Shown: piece after piece, positions 9,393 to 18,114 of the stretch
Layout of the letters: each line of letters opens with the position of its first letter
How positions within the stretch are numbered: the stretch's first letter is position 1
Source: Rhizobium leguminosarum
Lineage (GTDB): Bacteria > Pseudomonadota > Alphaproteobacteria > Rhizobiales > Rhizobiaceae
Assembly: GCF_004123835.1 (NCBI RefSeq)
Contig: NZ_MZMU01000009.1
Coordinates: forward strand, 108,021-172,020
DNA: 64,000 bases
Direction of reading: 5' to 3'
Program-made: the position numbers and the translations under genes
Notes under the pieces: model-generated
Told to the model about the DNA's origin: nothing
Database searches by the model: none
Seen by the model: the letters and a program-made list of their open reading frames with translations, nothing else

Positions 9393-10820
9393 ATGGATAT
9401 CCAAATGCTGATCGGTTCCCGCTTCGAAAAAGGCACGGAGACGGAAGAGCACATCTTGAACCCGAAGACGGGCGAGACGGTGATCGACCTTGCCGAAGCC
9501 TCCCTTACCCAGGTCGACGCCGCCGTCGATGCCGCCGAAAAAGCCTTCGCAAGCTGGTCGCAGACGACGCCGGGCGAACGTTCCGGCTACCTATTGAAGA
9601 TCGCCGATGCGATCGAGAAGGACGCCACAGGCTTCGCTACATTGGAGGCTTTGAACTGCGGCAAGCCTATCAATGCCGTGCTGAACGACGAGATCCCGGC
9701 GATCGTCGATTGTTATCGCTTCTTCGCCGGCGCCGTGCGCAACCTGCACGCACCGGCGGCGGGCGAATATCTGCCCGGCCACACCTCGATGATCCGCCGC
9801 GATCCGATCGGCATCGTCGGCTCGATCGCACCGTGGAACTATCCGCTGATGATGATGGCCTGGAAGCTGGCGCCGGCGATCGCCGGCGGCAATACCGTCG
9901 TCTTCAAGCCTTCGGAGCAGACGCCGCTGACGTCGCTGAAGATGGCGAAGCTGCTCTCCGAAATCCTTCCCGAAGGCGTCGTCAACGTCATCCTCGGCCG
10001 TGGTGAAAGTGTCGGCAACGCCCTGATCAACAATGCCAAGGTCGGGATGGTCTCGATCACCGGCGATATCGCCACCGGCAAGAAGGTGCTGCAGGCCGCG
10101 GCCAAGACGGTCAAGCGCACCCACCTGGAACTCGGCGGCAAGGCGCCGGTCATCGTCTTCGACGATGCCGATATTGATGCCGTCGTCGCAGGCATCCGCA
10201 CCTTCGGCTATTACAATGCCGGTCAGGATTGCACCGCCGCCTGCCGCATCTATGCCGATGCCAGGGTCTACGACAATTTCGTCGCCGATCTCTCCTCGGC
10301 CGTCTCGAGCATCCGCTTCAACCAGGCCGACGATACCGAAAACGAGATCGGCCCGCTGATCTCCAGGCGCCAGCGCGACCGCGTCGAAAGCTTCGTCGCC
10401 CGCGCTTCCGAACACAAGCATATGGAGATCACCGCCGGCGGCGAGGTCTCCGGCGACAAGGGCTTCTTCTTCACGCCGACTGTCATCGCGGGCGCTTTGC
10501 AAGACGACGAGATCGTCCGCCGCGAGGTCTTCGGCCCGGTCGTCTCGGTCACCCGCTTTACCGATGCCGACGAAGCCGTTGCCTGGGCAAACGATAGCGA
10601 CTACGGCCTGGCCTCCTCCGTCTGGACCAAAGATATCGGCCGCGGCATGAAGACAGCCGCCCGCCTGCAATATGGCTGCACCTGGATCAACACACATTTC
10701 ATGCTGGTCAACGAGATGCCGCATGGCGGCCTCAAACAGTCGGGCTACGGCAAGGACATGTCGGTCTACGCGCTGGAGGACTACACCGCCGTACGCCACG
10801 TGATGATCAATCACGGCTGA
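9393..10820 (+). CDS. patD: Gamma-aminobutyraldehyde dehydrogenase-type aldehyde dehydrogenase
   Basis: An NAD-dependent aldehyde dehydrogenase of 475 residues. The oxyanion Asn is N149 (APWNYP), the general base E246 (HLELGGK), and the catalytic Cys C280 (NAGQDCTAA). The GQDC context and location after a YdcSTUV-like importer match E. coli YdcW/PatD, which oxidises 4-aminobutanal from putrescine breakdown to GABA. A putrescine transaminase is not in the window, so the aldehyde must come from elsewhere. GGGAG precedes the ATG. Betaine-aldehyde or another aminoaldehyde substrate remains possible. Confidence 0.87.
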   Translation: MDIQMLIGSRFEKGTETEEHILNPKTGETVIDLAEASLTQVDAAVDAAEKAFASWSQTTPGERSGYLLKIADAIEKDATGFATLEALNCGKPINAVLNDEIPAIVDCYRFFAGAVRNLHAPAAGEYLPGHTSMIRRDPIGIVGSIAPWNYPLMMMAWKLAPAIAGGNTVVFKPSEQTPLTSLKMAKLLSEILPEGVVNVILGRGESVGNALINNAKVGMVSITGDIATGKKVLQAAAKTVKRTHLELGGKAPVIVFDDADIDAVVAGIRTFGYYNAGQDCTAACRIYADARVYDNFVADLSSAVSSIRFNQADDTENEIGPLISRRQRDRVESFVARASEHKHMEITAGGEVSGDKGFFFTPTVIAGALQDDEIVRREVFGPVVSVTRFTDADEAVAWANDSDYGLASSVWTKDIGRGMKTAARLQYGCTWINTHFMLVNEMPHGGLKQSGYGKDMSVYALEDYTAVRHVMINHG

Positions 10821-10853
10821 TTGGTAAAAAGAGCAAGGATCTGGGAGGCGCGT

Positions 10854-11045
10854 CTATAGCAACCAGACGCCCCTTGTTGCAGCAAAACAATAGATACGGA
10901 TGACGGCGGCGGCCGCGATACCGACGCCGATTGCCTTGCCGTGCAGCTCGCTGACGCGGCCGGCCGCGGCCATGCCGATGACGGCGACATTGTCTCTCCC
11001 GGCAACAGGAGATTGATCATGATGATCTCGAAGTAAGCGAAATTG
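10854..11045 (-). pseudogene. Decayed N-terminal fragment of a TerC-family membrane protein
   Basis: On the minus strand, one frame reads FAYFEIIMINLLLPG. After a frame change it continues as DNVAVIGMAAAGRVSELHGKAIGVG and AAAAVIRI to a stop at 10854. This resembles the start of TerC/YjbE-type proteins, which open with a membrane helix ending in LxGDN followed by a small-residue-rich helix. The frame break falls in a GAGAGAC run, consistent with a 2-base duplication. Homology ends at VWLL, about 70 residues into a family of over 200, so both a frameshift and a 3' deletion are inferred. The rest of 10821-11230 holds only the candidate promoter at 11177-11201. Confidence 0.5.
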
Positions 11046-11176
11046 TATGCCCGGCAAAGTTGGCGTGATGATCGGGCTTCACCGATGGGGCAAATCGATC
11101 GCCCCTGGAAATAGATCATACAGGCTTTGAAAAGGCCGCTTTCTCCAAGGAGAATGCCATCCCATTCCAACGAACT

Positions 11177-11201
11177 GGAACAATTTCCAGGTTGCTGCGT
11201 C
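11177..11201 (+). promoter_or_regulatory. Candidate EcfG-type (general stress) promoter
   Basis: GGAAC at 11177-11181 and CGTC at 11198-11201 are separated by 16 bases. Alphaproteobacterial EcfG promoters have GGAAC, a 16-17 base spacer and CGTT, so only the last base departs. The element ends 30 bases before the ATG of the DUF1328 gene, a family often found among general-stress genes. Confidence 0.45.
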
Positions 11202-11230
11202 ATTCCCAGGCAAAAGCAAAGGATGATGTC

Positions 11231-11404
11231 ATGCTGAAATGGGCTCTGATATTTTTCGTGATTTCCATCATCGCTGGCTTCTTCGGTTTTTCCGGAGTCT
11301 CCGCGGCCACCGCGACGATTGCCCGCGTTCTCTTCGGGATTGCACTGGTGATCTTCCTGATCTTCCTGGTCCTCGCGCTGATGGCCGGCCAAGCGATCTT
11401 GTGA
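11231..11404 (+). CDS. DUF1328 small membrane protein (YtjA family)
   Basis: A 57-residue protein with two transmembrane segments: [19 protein letters not shown] and, after [11 protein letters not shown], a second helix rich in Ile, Phe and Leu. Length and pattern match the DUF1328/YtjA family, whose function is unknown. The start at ATG 11231 was preferred to an earlier ATG (11192) because the family begins MLKWA; AAAGGATGATGTC lies upstream. A candidate EcfG promoter precedes it, so it may be stress induced. Confidence 0.88.
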   Translation: MLKWALIFFVISIIAGFFGFSGVSAATATIARVLFGIALVIFLIFLVLALMAGQAIL

Positions 11405-11517
11405 GCAGAAACGCAGCCCCTCCGTCACCTGGTTCCTAATGACGGGGCGCGGTGGGCGTCTGGGGCGGCGTCCCTTTAGCACGTGGTCTTTCAAGATGAT
11501 ATCGCTTCGGCGCATGC

Positions 11518-11964
11518 TTACGACAATACTGCCCTGAGCCAAGGATGCATTCTGTTCGTTCGCTTTCTCAGCAGCTTGTCGATCGATATCGATCCCGCAC
11601 CCGAAGCTGAGAGCACGAACATGCCGCCGGCAATCGCCAGGTCTTTCTCGAAATGCAGCAGTTCGTTCTGGCTCGCAAAATTCGTGTGAAAGAGCAAGGC
11701 GGTCGCCAGGCAGAAGAGTGCCAGCGCCAATGCGCCAAACCGGCTGAGGAAGCCTGTCGCAACCGAAAGGCCGGCGCCGATCTGAAGGGCGATGGTGGCA
11801 AGTGCCAACGGCGCCGATAGCCCCAGTTTTGCGAAAATGTCGATGGTCGCCGGGATATCTGCCGCGAGCGTCCAACCTTCGTGCAGGAAGATCAGCGACA
11901 GCAGAAGCCTGCCGAGGAGAAGAATGAGATCGGCCAGTTGGGGCCGGCTTGAGGCGCTTTCCAT
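11518..11964 (-). CDS. DoxX-family membrane protein
   Basis: The 148-residue product has about four hydrophobic segments and the DoxX pattern: a conserved N-terminal LLGRLLLSLIFLHEGW, then a second block beginning LQIGAGLSVATGFLSRFGALALAL. The ATG at 11964 follows GGAGGG at a good distance. Upstream codons in the same frame have no membrane features. DoxX proteins are poorly defined integral membrane proteins, some linked to redox processes. The adjacent DUF1345 gene on the same strand begins 128 bp further on; cotranscription is possible. Confidence 0.82.
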   Translation of the reverse strand: MESASSRPQLADLILLLGRLLLSLIFLHEGWTLAADIPATIDIFAKLGLSAPLALATIALQIGAGLSVATGFLSRFGALALALFCLATALLFHTNFASQNELLHFEKDLAIAGGMFVLSASGAGSISIDKLLRKRTNRMHPWLRAVLS

Positions 11965-12091
11965 CACACCCTCCAATTTGAAGAGCAGGCGGTCCGCCCG
12001 CCCCGCTCGTGCGCTCAGATCCAATACTGCCGCTGGACCTGATGGCTCTTGACAGCTCCTCAGATCCTCGCACGCACTCTGGCAAGATGCA

Positions 12092-12760
12092 TTATAGCAG
12101 GCTCGCCCCGACATTGATCGCAAGCGCCAGGATCGTCGTATTGAACAGGAACGACAGCACGGCATGCAACAGCGTCAGCTTGCGCATGCTGGTCGAACTG
12201 ACCGCGACATCCGCCGTCTGTGCGGCAACACCGATGGTGAAGGAGAAATAGAGGAAATCCCAGTAGCCGGGCTCTTCGATCCCGTCGGGAAACTTCAGCC
12301 CGCCTTCCTCGTCCGCCCCGCCATAGAAATAATGGGCATAGTGGATGGTGAAGAGCGTATGCAGGAAGATCCAGGAGATCAGGATCGTCAGAACCGCAAC
12401 ACCTGCCCGCGCCAGCGCGACGTCAGGTGCGGCCTCCTTGATCGAATGAAGCTCGAGGCCGATCCCGGCAATGCTGGCAAGTGCGGCACCGATTGAAAGA
12501 GCCAACAGGACGGTGTCGGAGAAGTCGAGATCCGCCGAGCGTTTCCGGATGCTTTCAACCGTCGCCCGCAGCATCTTGCGCCAACTGAGCACGACAAAAA
12601 CGCCGGCGCTGACATTCCAGCCGAACAGGATGTTGCCGGCGCTGACTTCGCGGGAGGTCAGAGCCAAGAAGACCGCCAGTCCGGCAACAACGGCGATGAT
12701 GAAGCTCGCATGCTTATAGGCAAATGCGGCAAGCGAATTTGCCCGTTCCTCACCCGCCAT
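12092..12760 (-). CDS. DUF1345 membrane protein
   Basis: The product is about 222 residues with five hydrophobic segments. It ends in a highly recognisable DUF1345 block: PGYWDFLYFSFTIGVAAQTADV followed by a final helix. The part around YWDFLYFSFTIG resembles the pore region of two-TM potassium channels, a known trait of this family, whose transport role is unproven. ATG 12760 has CGGAGA six bases upstream; an ATG six codons earlier (12778) is an alternative start. Confidence 0.83.
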   Translation of the reverse strand: MAGEERANSLAAFAYKHASFIIAVVAGLAVFLALTSREVSAGNILFGWNVSAGVFVVLSWRKMLRATVESIRKRSADLDFSDTVLLALSIGAALASIAGIGLELHSIKEAAPDVALARAGVAVLTILISWIFLHTLFTIHYAHYFYGGADEEGGLKFPDGIEEPGYWDFLYFSFTIGVAAQTADVAVSSTSMRKLTLLHAVLSFLFNTTILALAINVGASLL

Positions 12761-12795
12761 ATCGGTCTCCGACAGCATATGCCCTTGATAACAGC

Positions 12796-12832
12796 ATGAA
12801 AAAGGCGCGCCTGCCAGCCGGCAGCCGCGCCT
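12796..12832 (-). terminator. Rho-independent terminator after transaldolase
   Basis: AGGCGCG at 12803-12809 pairs with CGCGCCT at 12826-12832 around a GC-rich inner stem. On the minus strand the stem is followed by a run of T (plus-strand A at 12799-12803). It lies 20 bp after the tal stop. Confidence 0.7.
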
Positions 12833-12852
12833 CCGATTGTGGCCGGGCCCTA

Positions 12853-13818
12853 TCAGGCGGCGGCGAGCTGCAGTTCCTTCTGCACCATGGTGCGCAACGT
12901 TCCGAGATCCTTGGCGAAGGCGCGGATGCCTTCGGCGAGTTTTTCCGTCGCCATCGCGTCTTCGTTCATCATCCAGCGGAAGGTCTTCTCGTCGACGGAG
13001 ACCTTCGGATCCGGCTTGCGGCTCTCCGGCGAGAGCTTGCGCTCCAGCTTGCCGTCATCCTTGGCGAGTTCGTCGAGCAGGTTCGGGCTGATGGTCAGGC
13101 GGTCGCAGCCGGCAAGGGCTTCGATTTCGCCGGCGCTGCGGAAGGAGGCGCCCATAACGATCGTCTTGATGTCGTTCGCCTTGTAGTAGTTGTAGATTTC
13201 ACGGACGGAGATGACGCCCGGATCTTCTTCGGCAGTGTAGTCCTTGCCGGTCGACTTCTTGTACCAGTCGAGGATGCGGCCGACGAAGGGCGAGATCAGG
13301 AACACTTTGGCGTCGGCGCAAGCGATCGCCTGGGCTTTGCTGAAAAGAAGCGTCAGGTTGCAGTCGATGCCTTCCTTCTGCAGCACTTCCGCGGCGCGGA
13401 TGCCTTCCCAGGTGGAAGCGAGCTTGATGAGGATGCGGTCCTGGTCGATGCCGCGATCCTTGTAAGCGGCGATGATTGCGCGCGCCTTTGCAAGCGAAGC
13501 CTCGGTATCGAAGGAAAGATCGGCATCGACTTCGGTCGAGACGCGGCCCGGGACGAGCTTCACCAGGGCTGCGCCGACGGAGATGGCGAGACGATCGGCG
13601 ACGGCGGAAGAAACGGCTTCGGAATTGCCGCCCTGCTTCTTGCCCCAGGCGACGGCTTCCTTGATGGCGTCGGCGAACATCGGCGTGCCGAGAGCCTTGA
13701 GCACGATGCTTGGGTTCGTCGTGCAATCGACCGGCTTCAGGCGGGCGACGGCCTCGATGTCGCCGGTATCGGCGACCACGGTGGTAATCTCGCGGAGTTG
13801 GTCAAGCTTGGATGTCAT
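12853..13818 (-). CDS. tal: Transaldolase B-type
   Basis: Transaldolase moves a dihydroxyacetone unit between sugar phosphates in the non-oxidative pentose phosphate pathway. The 321-residue protein has the TalB length. The Schiff-base Lys falls at K132 ([11 protein letters not shown]), the same number as in E. coli TalB, and the N-terminal CTTNPS motif is present at 32-37. The ATG at 13818 ([10 protein letters not shown]) is chosen over a TTG two codons earlier; AAGGATTATTGACC supplies a weak ribosome site. The gene is monocistronic with a terminator. The divergent SorC gene starts 425 bp away and may or may not act on it. Confidence 0.95.
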   Translation of the reverse strand: MTSKLDQLREITTVVADTGDIEAVARLKPVDCTTNPSIVLKALGTPMFADAIKEAVAWGKKQGGNSEAVSSAVADRLAISVGAALVKLVPGRVSTEVDADLSFDTEASLAKARAIIAAYKDRGIDQDRILIKLASTWEGIRAAEVLQKEGIDCNLTLLFSKAQAIACADAKVFLISPFVGRILDWYKKSTGKDYTAEEDPGVISVREIYNYYKANDIKTIVMGASFRSAGEIEALAGCDRLTISPNLLDELAKDDGKLERKLSPESRKPDPKVSVDEKTFRWMMNEDAMATEKLAEGIRAFAKDLGTLRTMVQKELQLAAA

Positions 13819-14243
13819 GGTCAATAATCCTTGTTGAACTTGGGCTGCGACCGGCGCGAGTTCCGCCGGGCAAAGGTGATCTACCGACAGGTTGTTTGTA
13901 TGCTGCAGGCGAAAATGCGCGCATCCGTCACGGATGATTCATAAACGTGAAGGACAGTGGCCGTGTTCCGGCCGCAAACGAACGGCTGCTCAAACGCAAG
14001 CGATACCGCTTGCAGCTGGAAGGCCGGTCGTGACTTTCGGCAAGCCCGCACTATGTCCTCCTCGGACGGACAAGAACGACGTGGTCACCCGGACTATCGC
14101 CATTCGCCTTGCGAAAAGTCAAGGACATTTGTGCATTTCAATTGACATAAGTGTCACACCCGTCATTATCCCCGGCAACAAAAGCGTGGCTAAGGCCTTT
14201 CATCCCATGAGGGATCTAGGGCAGGAAATCGTGCGGAGGAGAT
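13819..14243. promoter_or_regulatory. Intergenic region between tal and the SorC regulator
   Basis: 425 bp with no convincing gene; open frames here lack family features and run into the SorC gene out of frame. It should hold divergent promoters. A small perfect palindrome, TGACA-TAAG-TGTCA, at 14143-14156 lies about 90 bp before the SorC start and is a candidate operator. Confidence 0.4.
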
Positions 14244-15269
14244 GTGGTCAAGCTCAAACGCGGCACGCACACGGCCTATTCGGAGGCATCCTCGCTGCGG
14301 CTAAGGGCGGCATGGCTCTATTACAACGAGGGTCTGACCCAGAAGGACGTCGCCGAACAGCTCGGCATCAGCCGCACCACGGTGATCCGTCTGCTCGACG
14401 AGGCGATGAAGCGCAGCGAAGTCCAGATCTGGATCAACGATTCGATCGGCGACTGCGTTGAACTTTCGGTGAAGCTGGAACGCGCCTACGGCCTCGACGA
14501 GGCGATCGTCGTCCCTGCGCCGGTCAATGGTGACGTCAATTCGCTGGCTAAAAATGTCGGCCTGGCGCTTGGCCAGTTCCTCTCCGAGGCCATCCCCGAC
14601 GACTATACCATCGGCGTCGGCTGGGGCCGCACCATGACCGCCTCGCTGTCGAGCTTCCGGCCGCCGCGCCGCGCCAATTGCAAAGTCGTCTCGCTCTTGG
14701 GCGGCATCGTCGCCGTGCATCAGACGAACCCGATCGATTACACATGGCGGCTGGCAAACCAACTCGGCGCCGAATGCTACATGTTCCTGGCGCCGCTCCT
14801 CGTCGATTCCATCGAGACCAAGCGCAATCTGATCGAGAAATGCGGACTGGACACGATTTATCGTCTCGCCGAAAACCTCGATCTGGCGATCGTCAGCTGC
14901 GGCGATATCGGTCCGCATTCGACCTCGCTGTCGGAGGGCTGGATCTCGAAGGCCGAGCTGCAGGAACTGATCGATGCCGGCTGCGTCTGCGATACCATGT
15001 TCAACTTCCTCGACAAGGACGGCAATTCGGTCGATCACTCGATCAATCGGCGCGTGATGTCCGTCGATCTCGATACGCTGAAAGAGGCGAAGCATATCGT
15101 GCTCTCCTCCGGTGGCGCCCATCGGGCCGTGGCGATCCGTGCGACGATCAAGCGCATCGGCTGCAACACGCTGATCACCGATGAAAGTGCTGCACGGGCG
15201 TTGCTGGGCCTGGCCGAGACATCACTGCCAGCTTCTTCTCCCCAGCGGGGAGAAGTGCCGGAGCGATGA
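14244..15269 (+). CDS. SorC-family sugar-binding transcriptional regulator
   Basis: The 341-residue protein has an N-terminal helix-turn-helix (about 20-60, LTQKDVAEQLGISRTTVIRLL) and a C-terminal SorC/DeoR effector domain related to sugar-phosphate isomerases (about 75-325), with GVGWGRTM and a late ITDESAARALL block. The start is GTG 14244 with GGAGGA just upstream. The effector is unknown. The last dozen residues, SSPQRGEVPER, are encoded by the repeat hairpin at 15235-15255 and probably represent an element that extended the ORF. Transaldolase is the nearest divergent gene. Confidence 0.88.
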   Translation: MVKLKRGTHTAYSEASSLRLRAAWLYYNEGLTQKDVAEQLGISRTTVIRLLDEAMKRSEVQIWINDSIGDCVELSVKLERAYGLDEAIVVPAPVNGDVNSLAKNVGLALGQFLSEAIPDDYTIGVGWGRTMTASLSSFRPPRRANCKVVSLLGGIVAVHQTNPIDYTWRLANQLGAECYMFLAPLLVDSIETKRNLIEKCGLDTIYRLAENLDLAIVSCGDIGPHSTSLSEGWISKAELQELIDAGCVCDTMFNFLDKDGNSVDHSINRRVMSVDLDTLKEAKHIVLSSGGAHRAVAIRATIKRIGCNTLITDESAARALLGLAETSLPASSPQRGEVPER

Positions 15270-15288
15270 GCGGCGACACACGCCGCTC
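15235..15288. repeat. Two tandem hairpins overlapping the end of the SorC gene
   Basis: CTTCTCCCC at 15235-15243 pairs with GGGGAGAAG at 15247-15255, the core of a common rhizobial intergenic repeat. GAGCGGCG at 15268-15275 pairs perfectly with CGCCGCTC at 15281-15288. The first lies inside the SorC reading frame, the second over its stop. They probably terminate the SorC transcript and that of the convergent gene. Confidence 0.65.
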
Positions 15289-15304
15289 CGTCCGGGAAAC
15301 CCCC

Positions 15305-16177
15305 TCAGGCGTGCGCCGATTCCCAGCCGAGCATCGCCCGCTTGCGGGTGAGGCCCCAATGGTAGCCCGTCAGCGCACCGTTTTTGCCGAGCGCCCGATG
15401 GCAGGGCACCACGAAGGAGATCGGGTTTGCCCCGACCGCAGCACCCACGGCGCGCTGCGCCGTCGGGCTACCGATATCGTTGGCGATATCGGAATAGGTG
15501 ACGGCCTTGCCGAACGGGATTTTCAGCAGGCTCTGCCAGACGCGCACCTGGAAGTCCGTGCCGATCAGCACGACACGCAGCGGCTGGTCCGAGGACCATT
15601 TGCCGGGCTCGAAGATGCGGGCGGCATAGGGGACCGTCGCCTGCAGGTCTTCGACATATTCGGCGTTGGGCCAGCGGCAGGTCATATCCTCGAGGCAAGC
15701 CCTCTCGTCGCCGGAATCGCTGAAGGCAAGGCCGGCAAGGCCGCGATCGGTCACCATGATCAGCGCCACGCCGAAAGGGCAGATGTGGAAGCCGTAGCGG
15801 ATGATGAGACCACCGCCCTTGGCCTTCCATTCGCCGGGCGACATCGCCTCATGGGTGACGAAAAGGTCGTGCAGGCGGCTCGGCCCGGAAAGGCCGACCT
15901 CGATCGAGGTCTCGAGCAGCGGCATGTCTTCCTTGCGCAGCAGCCGCTTGGCGTGATCCAGCGTCACCGCTTGCAGGAAGCCCTTGGGCGACAGCCCGGC
16001 CCAGCGCGTGAAGGTCTTCTGCAGCTGGGACGGCGACTGGTTGAGCTGCGCCGCGATCGCCTCCAGCGAAGGCTGGTCGCGGTAATCCTCGGTGATGAGT
16101 TCGATCACCCGACGGACAATGTCATAATCAGGGCCGTCAGGCGTGATGTCTGTCTGCAGGTTGGCAATCATATTCAT
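15305..16177 (-). CDS. AraC-type HTH fused to O6-methylguanine-DNA methyltransferase (short Ada)
   Basis: This 290-residue protein repairs O6-alkylguanine by moving the alkyl group onto its own Cys. The methyltransferase domain (about 125-288) has the acceptor Cys C259 in PCHR (FVVPCHRALG). An AraC-like DNA-binding domain occupies about 20-115. Compared with E. coli Ada (354 residues) the N-terminal zinc/methylphosphotriester domain is absent, so the usual activation by methyl transfer to that domain cannot operate. ATG 16177 has AAGGAGAAAGACG upstream; an alternative ATG is two codons later. Confidence 0.88.
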   Translation of the reverse strand: MNMIANLQTDITPDGPDYDIVRRVIELITEDYRDQPSLEAIAAQLNQSPSQLQKTFTRWAGLSPKGFLQAVTLDHAKRLLRKEDMPLLETSIEVGLSGPSRLHDLFVTHEAMSPGEWKAKGGGLIIRYGFHICPFGVALIMVTDRGLAGLAFSDSGDERACLEDMTCRWPNAEYVEDLQATVPYAARIFEPGKWSSDQPLRVVLIGTDFQVRVWQSLLKIPFGKAVTYSDIANDIGSPTAQRAVGAAVGANPISFVVPCHRALGKNGALTGYHWGLTRKRAMLGWESAHA

Positions 16178-16256
16178 CGTCTTTCTCCTTGTTACAAGGA
16201 GATAGTCAATAGGGGGTGAGCAAACCACCCGATTCTTGCGCATCCGCCGGATAGGC

Positions 16257-16754
16257 TCAGATCCGCTGCTTGACCGTCGCCAGCGCTCCCTTGAAGGCCT
16301 TGGCGAAGCTTTCGCGATCATCGGGATTGAGGAAGGAGCCGATATCCGTGCGTCGGCCCTCGCCGAAGATATGCATGGAAAGGATGCCGATCTCCTGGTG
16401 CCGGCGAACGAGGAAGCGCGTCCAGAACGGATTGAAATGATGCTCCACCATCCGTCCCGAGGGCGCAAACTTGCGCACCGACACATCCGTGCGCGATACC
16501 GTCACCTGTTCGCGCGCTTTCCCGGAGCGGTAATTCAGCCAGAAGGCGCCGTAGAGAAGCAGAAAATCCACTCCGAGGAACAAGCCGATCGGCCAGGCCC
16601 CCGTCGCGATGAAGAACGTGCCGTAAAGCAAGCAGACGGCACCGGATAGGGCAAGCAGCACCTTGAAGCCCCGGCGGCCGAGCGACCGGTGGGGAAAGAG
16701 CTCGGCAGCGAAAACAGGCTGCTCATTGAAGCTGTCGGCGTTGCTTTCCGTCAT
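16257..16754 (-). CDS. DUF2244 membrane protein
   Basis: The 165-residue protein has a soluble N-terminus, two adjacent transmembrane segments (about 30-72, KVLLALSGAVCLLYG and PIGLFLGVDFLLLYGAFWL), and a cytoplasmic domain with HFNPFWTRFLV. This is the DUF2244 pattern, of unknown function, common in alphaproteobacteria next to nth. It diverges from nth; the two start codons lie only about 23 bp apart or overlap, depending on the nth start, so their promoters must lie within one another's genes. Confidence 0.83.
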   Translation of the reverse strand: MTESNADSFNEQPVFAAELFPHRSLGRRGFKVLLALSGAVCLLYGTFFIATGAWPIGLFLGVDFLLLYGAFWLNYRSGKAREQVTVSRTDVSVRKFAPSGRMVEHHFNPFWTRFLVRRHQEIGILSMHIFGEGRRTDIGSFLNPDDRESFAKAFKGALATVKQRI

Positions 16755-16776
16755 GGCTGCTGATTATAGAGTTTCC

Positions 16777-17559
16777 ATGGCGAATCCGAAACTCAAATCC
16801 GTTACCAAGACGCCGCAGGGCGCGAATGTGATCGCCCGCCGCAAGCCAGCGGCCGCGGTGCGCACGGCCTATTCGCTGGCCGAGCGCGAGGAGATCTTCC
16901 GCCGCTTCTCGGTGCAGCGGCCGGAACCGAGAGGCGAGCTCGAGCACACCAACCCCTTCACGCTCGTCGTCGCCGTCGCGCTTTCGGCGCAAGCGACCGA
17001 TGTTGGCGTCAACAAGGCGACGCGCGCGCTCTTCAAGATTGCCGATACGCCGGAAAAGATGCTCGATCTCGGCGAAGAGCGGCTGCGCGACCACATCAGG
17101 ACGATCGGCCTCTACCGCAACAAGGCGAAAAACGTCATCGCGCTCTCGCAGATGCTGGTCGACCAGTTCGACGGCAAGGTGCCGGAGACGCGCGACGAAC
17201 TGGTGAGATTGCCGGGCGTCGGCCGCAAGACCGCCAATGTCGTGCTTTCCATGGCCTTCGGCCAGGCGACGATGGCCGTCGACACGCACATCTTCCGCAT
17301 CGCCAATCGCATCAGGCTCGCCCCCGGCAAGACACCTGACGAGGTCGAGGAACGCCTGATGAAGGTGATCCCGAAACATTACCTCTATCATGCGCATCAC
17401 TGGCTGATCCTGCACGGCCGCTATACCTGCAAGGCGCGCCGGCCCGAATGCGAGCGCTGCGTCATCGCCGATCTCTGTAAATCGCCGGAGAAGAGCTGGG
17501 ATGTGCCGGCGCCGCTCGTCGAGCTACCGCCGCAGGTGATCGGCGAGGCCGTCGAGTAG
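16777..17559 (+). CDS. nth: Endonuclease III
   Basis: A DNA glycosylase/AP lyase that removes oxidised pyrimidines. The helix-hairpin-helix LPGVGRKTANVV holds catalytic K151, and D169 lies in AVDTHIFR. The 4Fe-4S cluster ligands follow the C-X6-C-X2-C-X5-C spacing in CKARRPECERCVIADLC. With ATG 16777 the protein has 260 residues, about 45 longer than E. coli Nth because of a basic N-terminal extension and a short C-terminal tail. An ATG at 16753, overlapping the divergent DUF2244 start, is possible. The 3' end overlaps the convergent TetR gene by 36 bp. Confidence 0.94.
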   Translation: MANPKLKSVTKTPQGANVIARRKPAAAVRTAYSLAEREEIFRRFSVQRPEPRGELEHTNPFTLVVAVALSAQATDVGVNKATRALFKIADTPEKMLDLGEERLRDHIRTIGLYRNKAKNVIALSQMLVDQFDGKVPETRDELVRLPGVGRKTANVVLSMAFGQATMAVDTHIFRIANRIRLAPGKTPDEVEERLMKVIPKHYLYHAHHWLILHGRYTCKARRPECERCVIADLCKSPEKSWDVPAPLVELPPQVIGEAVE

Positions 17560-18102
17560 GACAGCGATCGTCTGCTCGTAATACCGCCTTTCGGCGCCCG
17601 ACTCGATCGCGATCGCCGCGCGATCGAAGGCCGCCGATAGCAGCGACGTCAGCGGTTCGAGCATAGCGCCGGCTTCTGGAAGCATCGCGGCAAGCCCTGC
17701 CCGCAGCGTCTCTTCCGCATTCTCTGCATCGATCGCCGCACTCGCCAGCGGGCCGAGAACGGCAGGTGCCTCGATCAGCAGCAGCCGCGTACGCCCTTCT
17801 GCCCTCATCGCATCGAAATAGGCCGAGGCACCGGCGATCAGCATGGCACGCGGCGCGTCGTAGGACGCCGAGCGCGCCTCGATCGCCGCGGCCACCGCGC
17901 GCGCCTCGCATTCGATAACTGCCCGAAAAAGCGCCTTCTTGTCTTCATAATGATGGTAGAGCGCGCCACGCGTCACTCCCGCCGCCGTGACGATCTCCGG
18001 CGTCGCGGTTTCGGCATAACCTTTCTCGACGAAAAGACGTCGACCGGCATCGATCAGTGCCTGTCTCGTCTGCTCAGTTCTCTCGCGATTGCTGCGGCTC
18101 AT
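17524..18102 (-). CDS. TetR-family transcriptional repressor
   Basis: The 192-residue protein carries a TetR helix-turn-helix at about 10-55 (ALIDAGRRLFVEKGYAETAT, then GVTRGALYHHYEDKKALF) and a C-terminal ligand domain of the TetR_C type. ATG 18102 has AAAGAGG upstream; a GTG two codons earlier is possible. It is divergent from the VOC-family gene, and two inverted repeats lie between them at 18115-18164, so it most likely represses both. The 3' end overlaps nth. Confidence 0.9.
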   Translation of the reverse strand: MSRSNRERTEQTRQALIDAGRRLFVEKGYAETATPEIVTAAGVTRGALYHHYEDKKALFRAVIECEARAVAAAIEARSASYDAPRAMLIAGASAYFDAMRAEGRTRLLLIEAPAVLGPLASAAIDAENAEETLRAGLAAMLPEAGAMLEPLTSLLSAAFDRAAIAIESGAERRYYEQTIAVLLDGLADHLRR

Positions 18103-18114
18103 GCGCACCTCTTT

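Noticed and set aside
10811..12085. 424-codon minus-strand open frame covering the DUF1328 gene and intergenic DNA
   Set aside because: It crosses the DUF1328 gene and overlaps the DoxX gene in another frame. Only the short TerC-like piece at its end carries a family signal.
13892..14461. Open frame in the tal-SorC gap
   Set aside because: It overlaps the SorC start out of frame and has no domain pattern; treated as non-coding.
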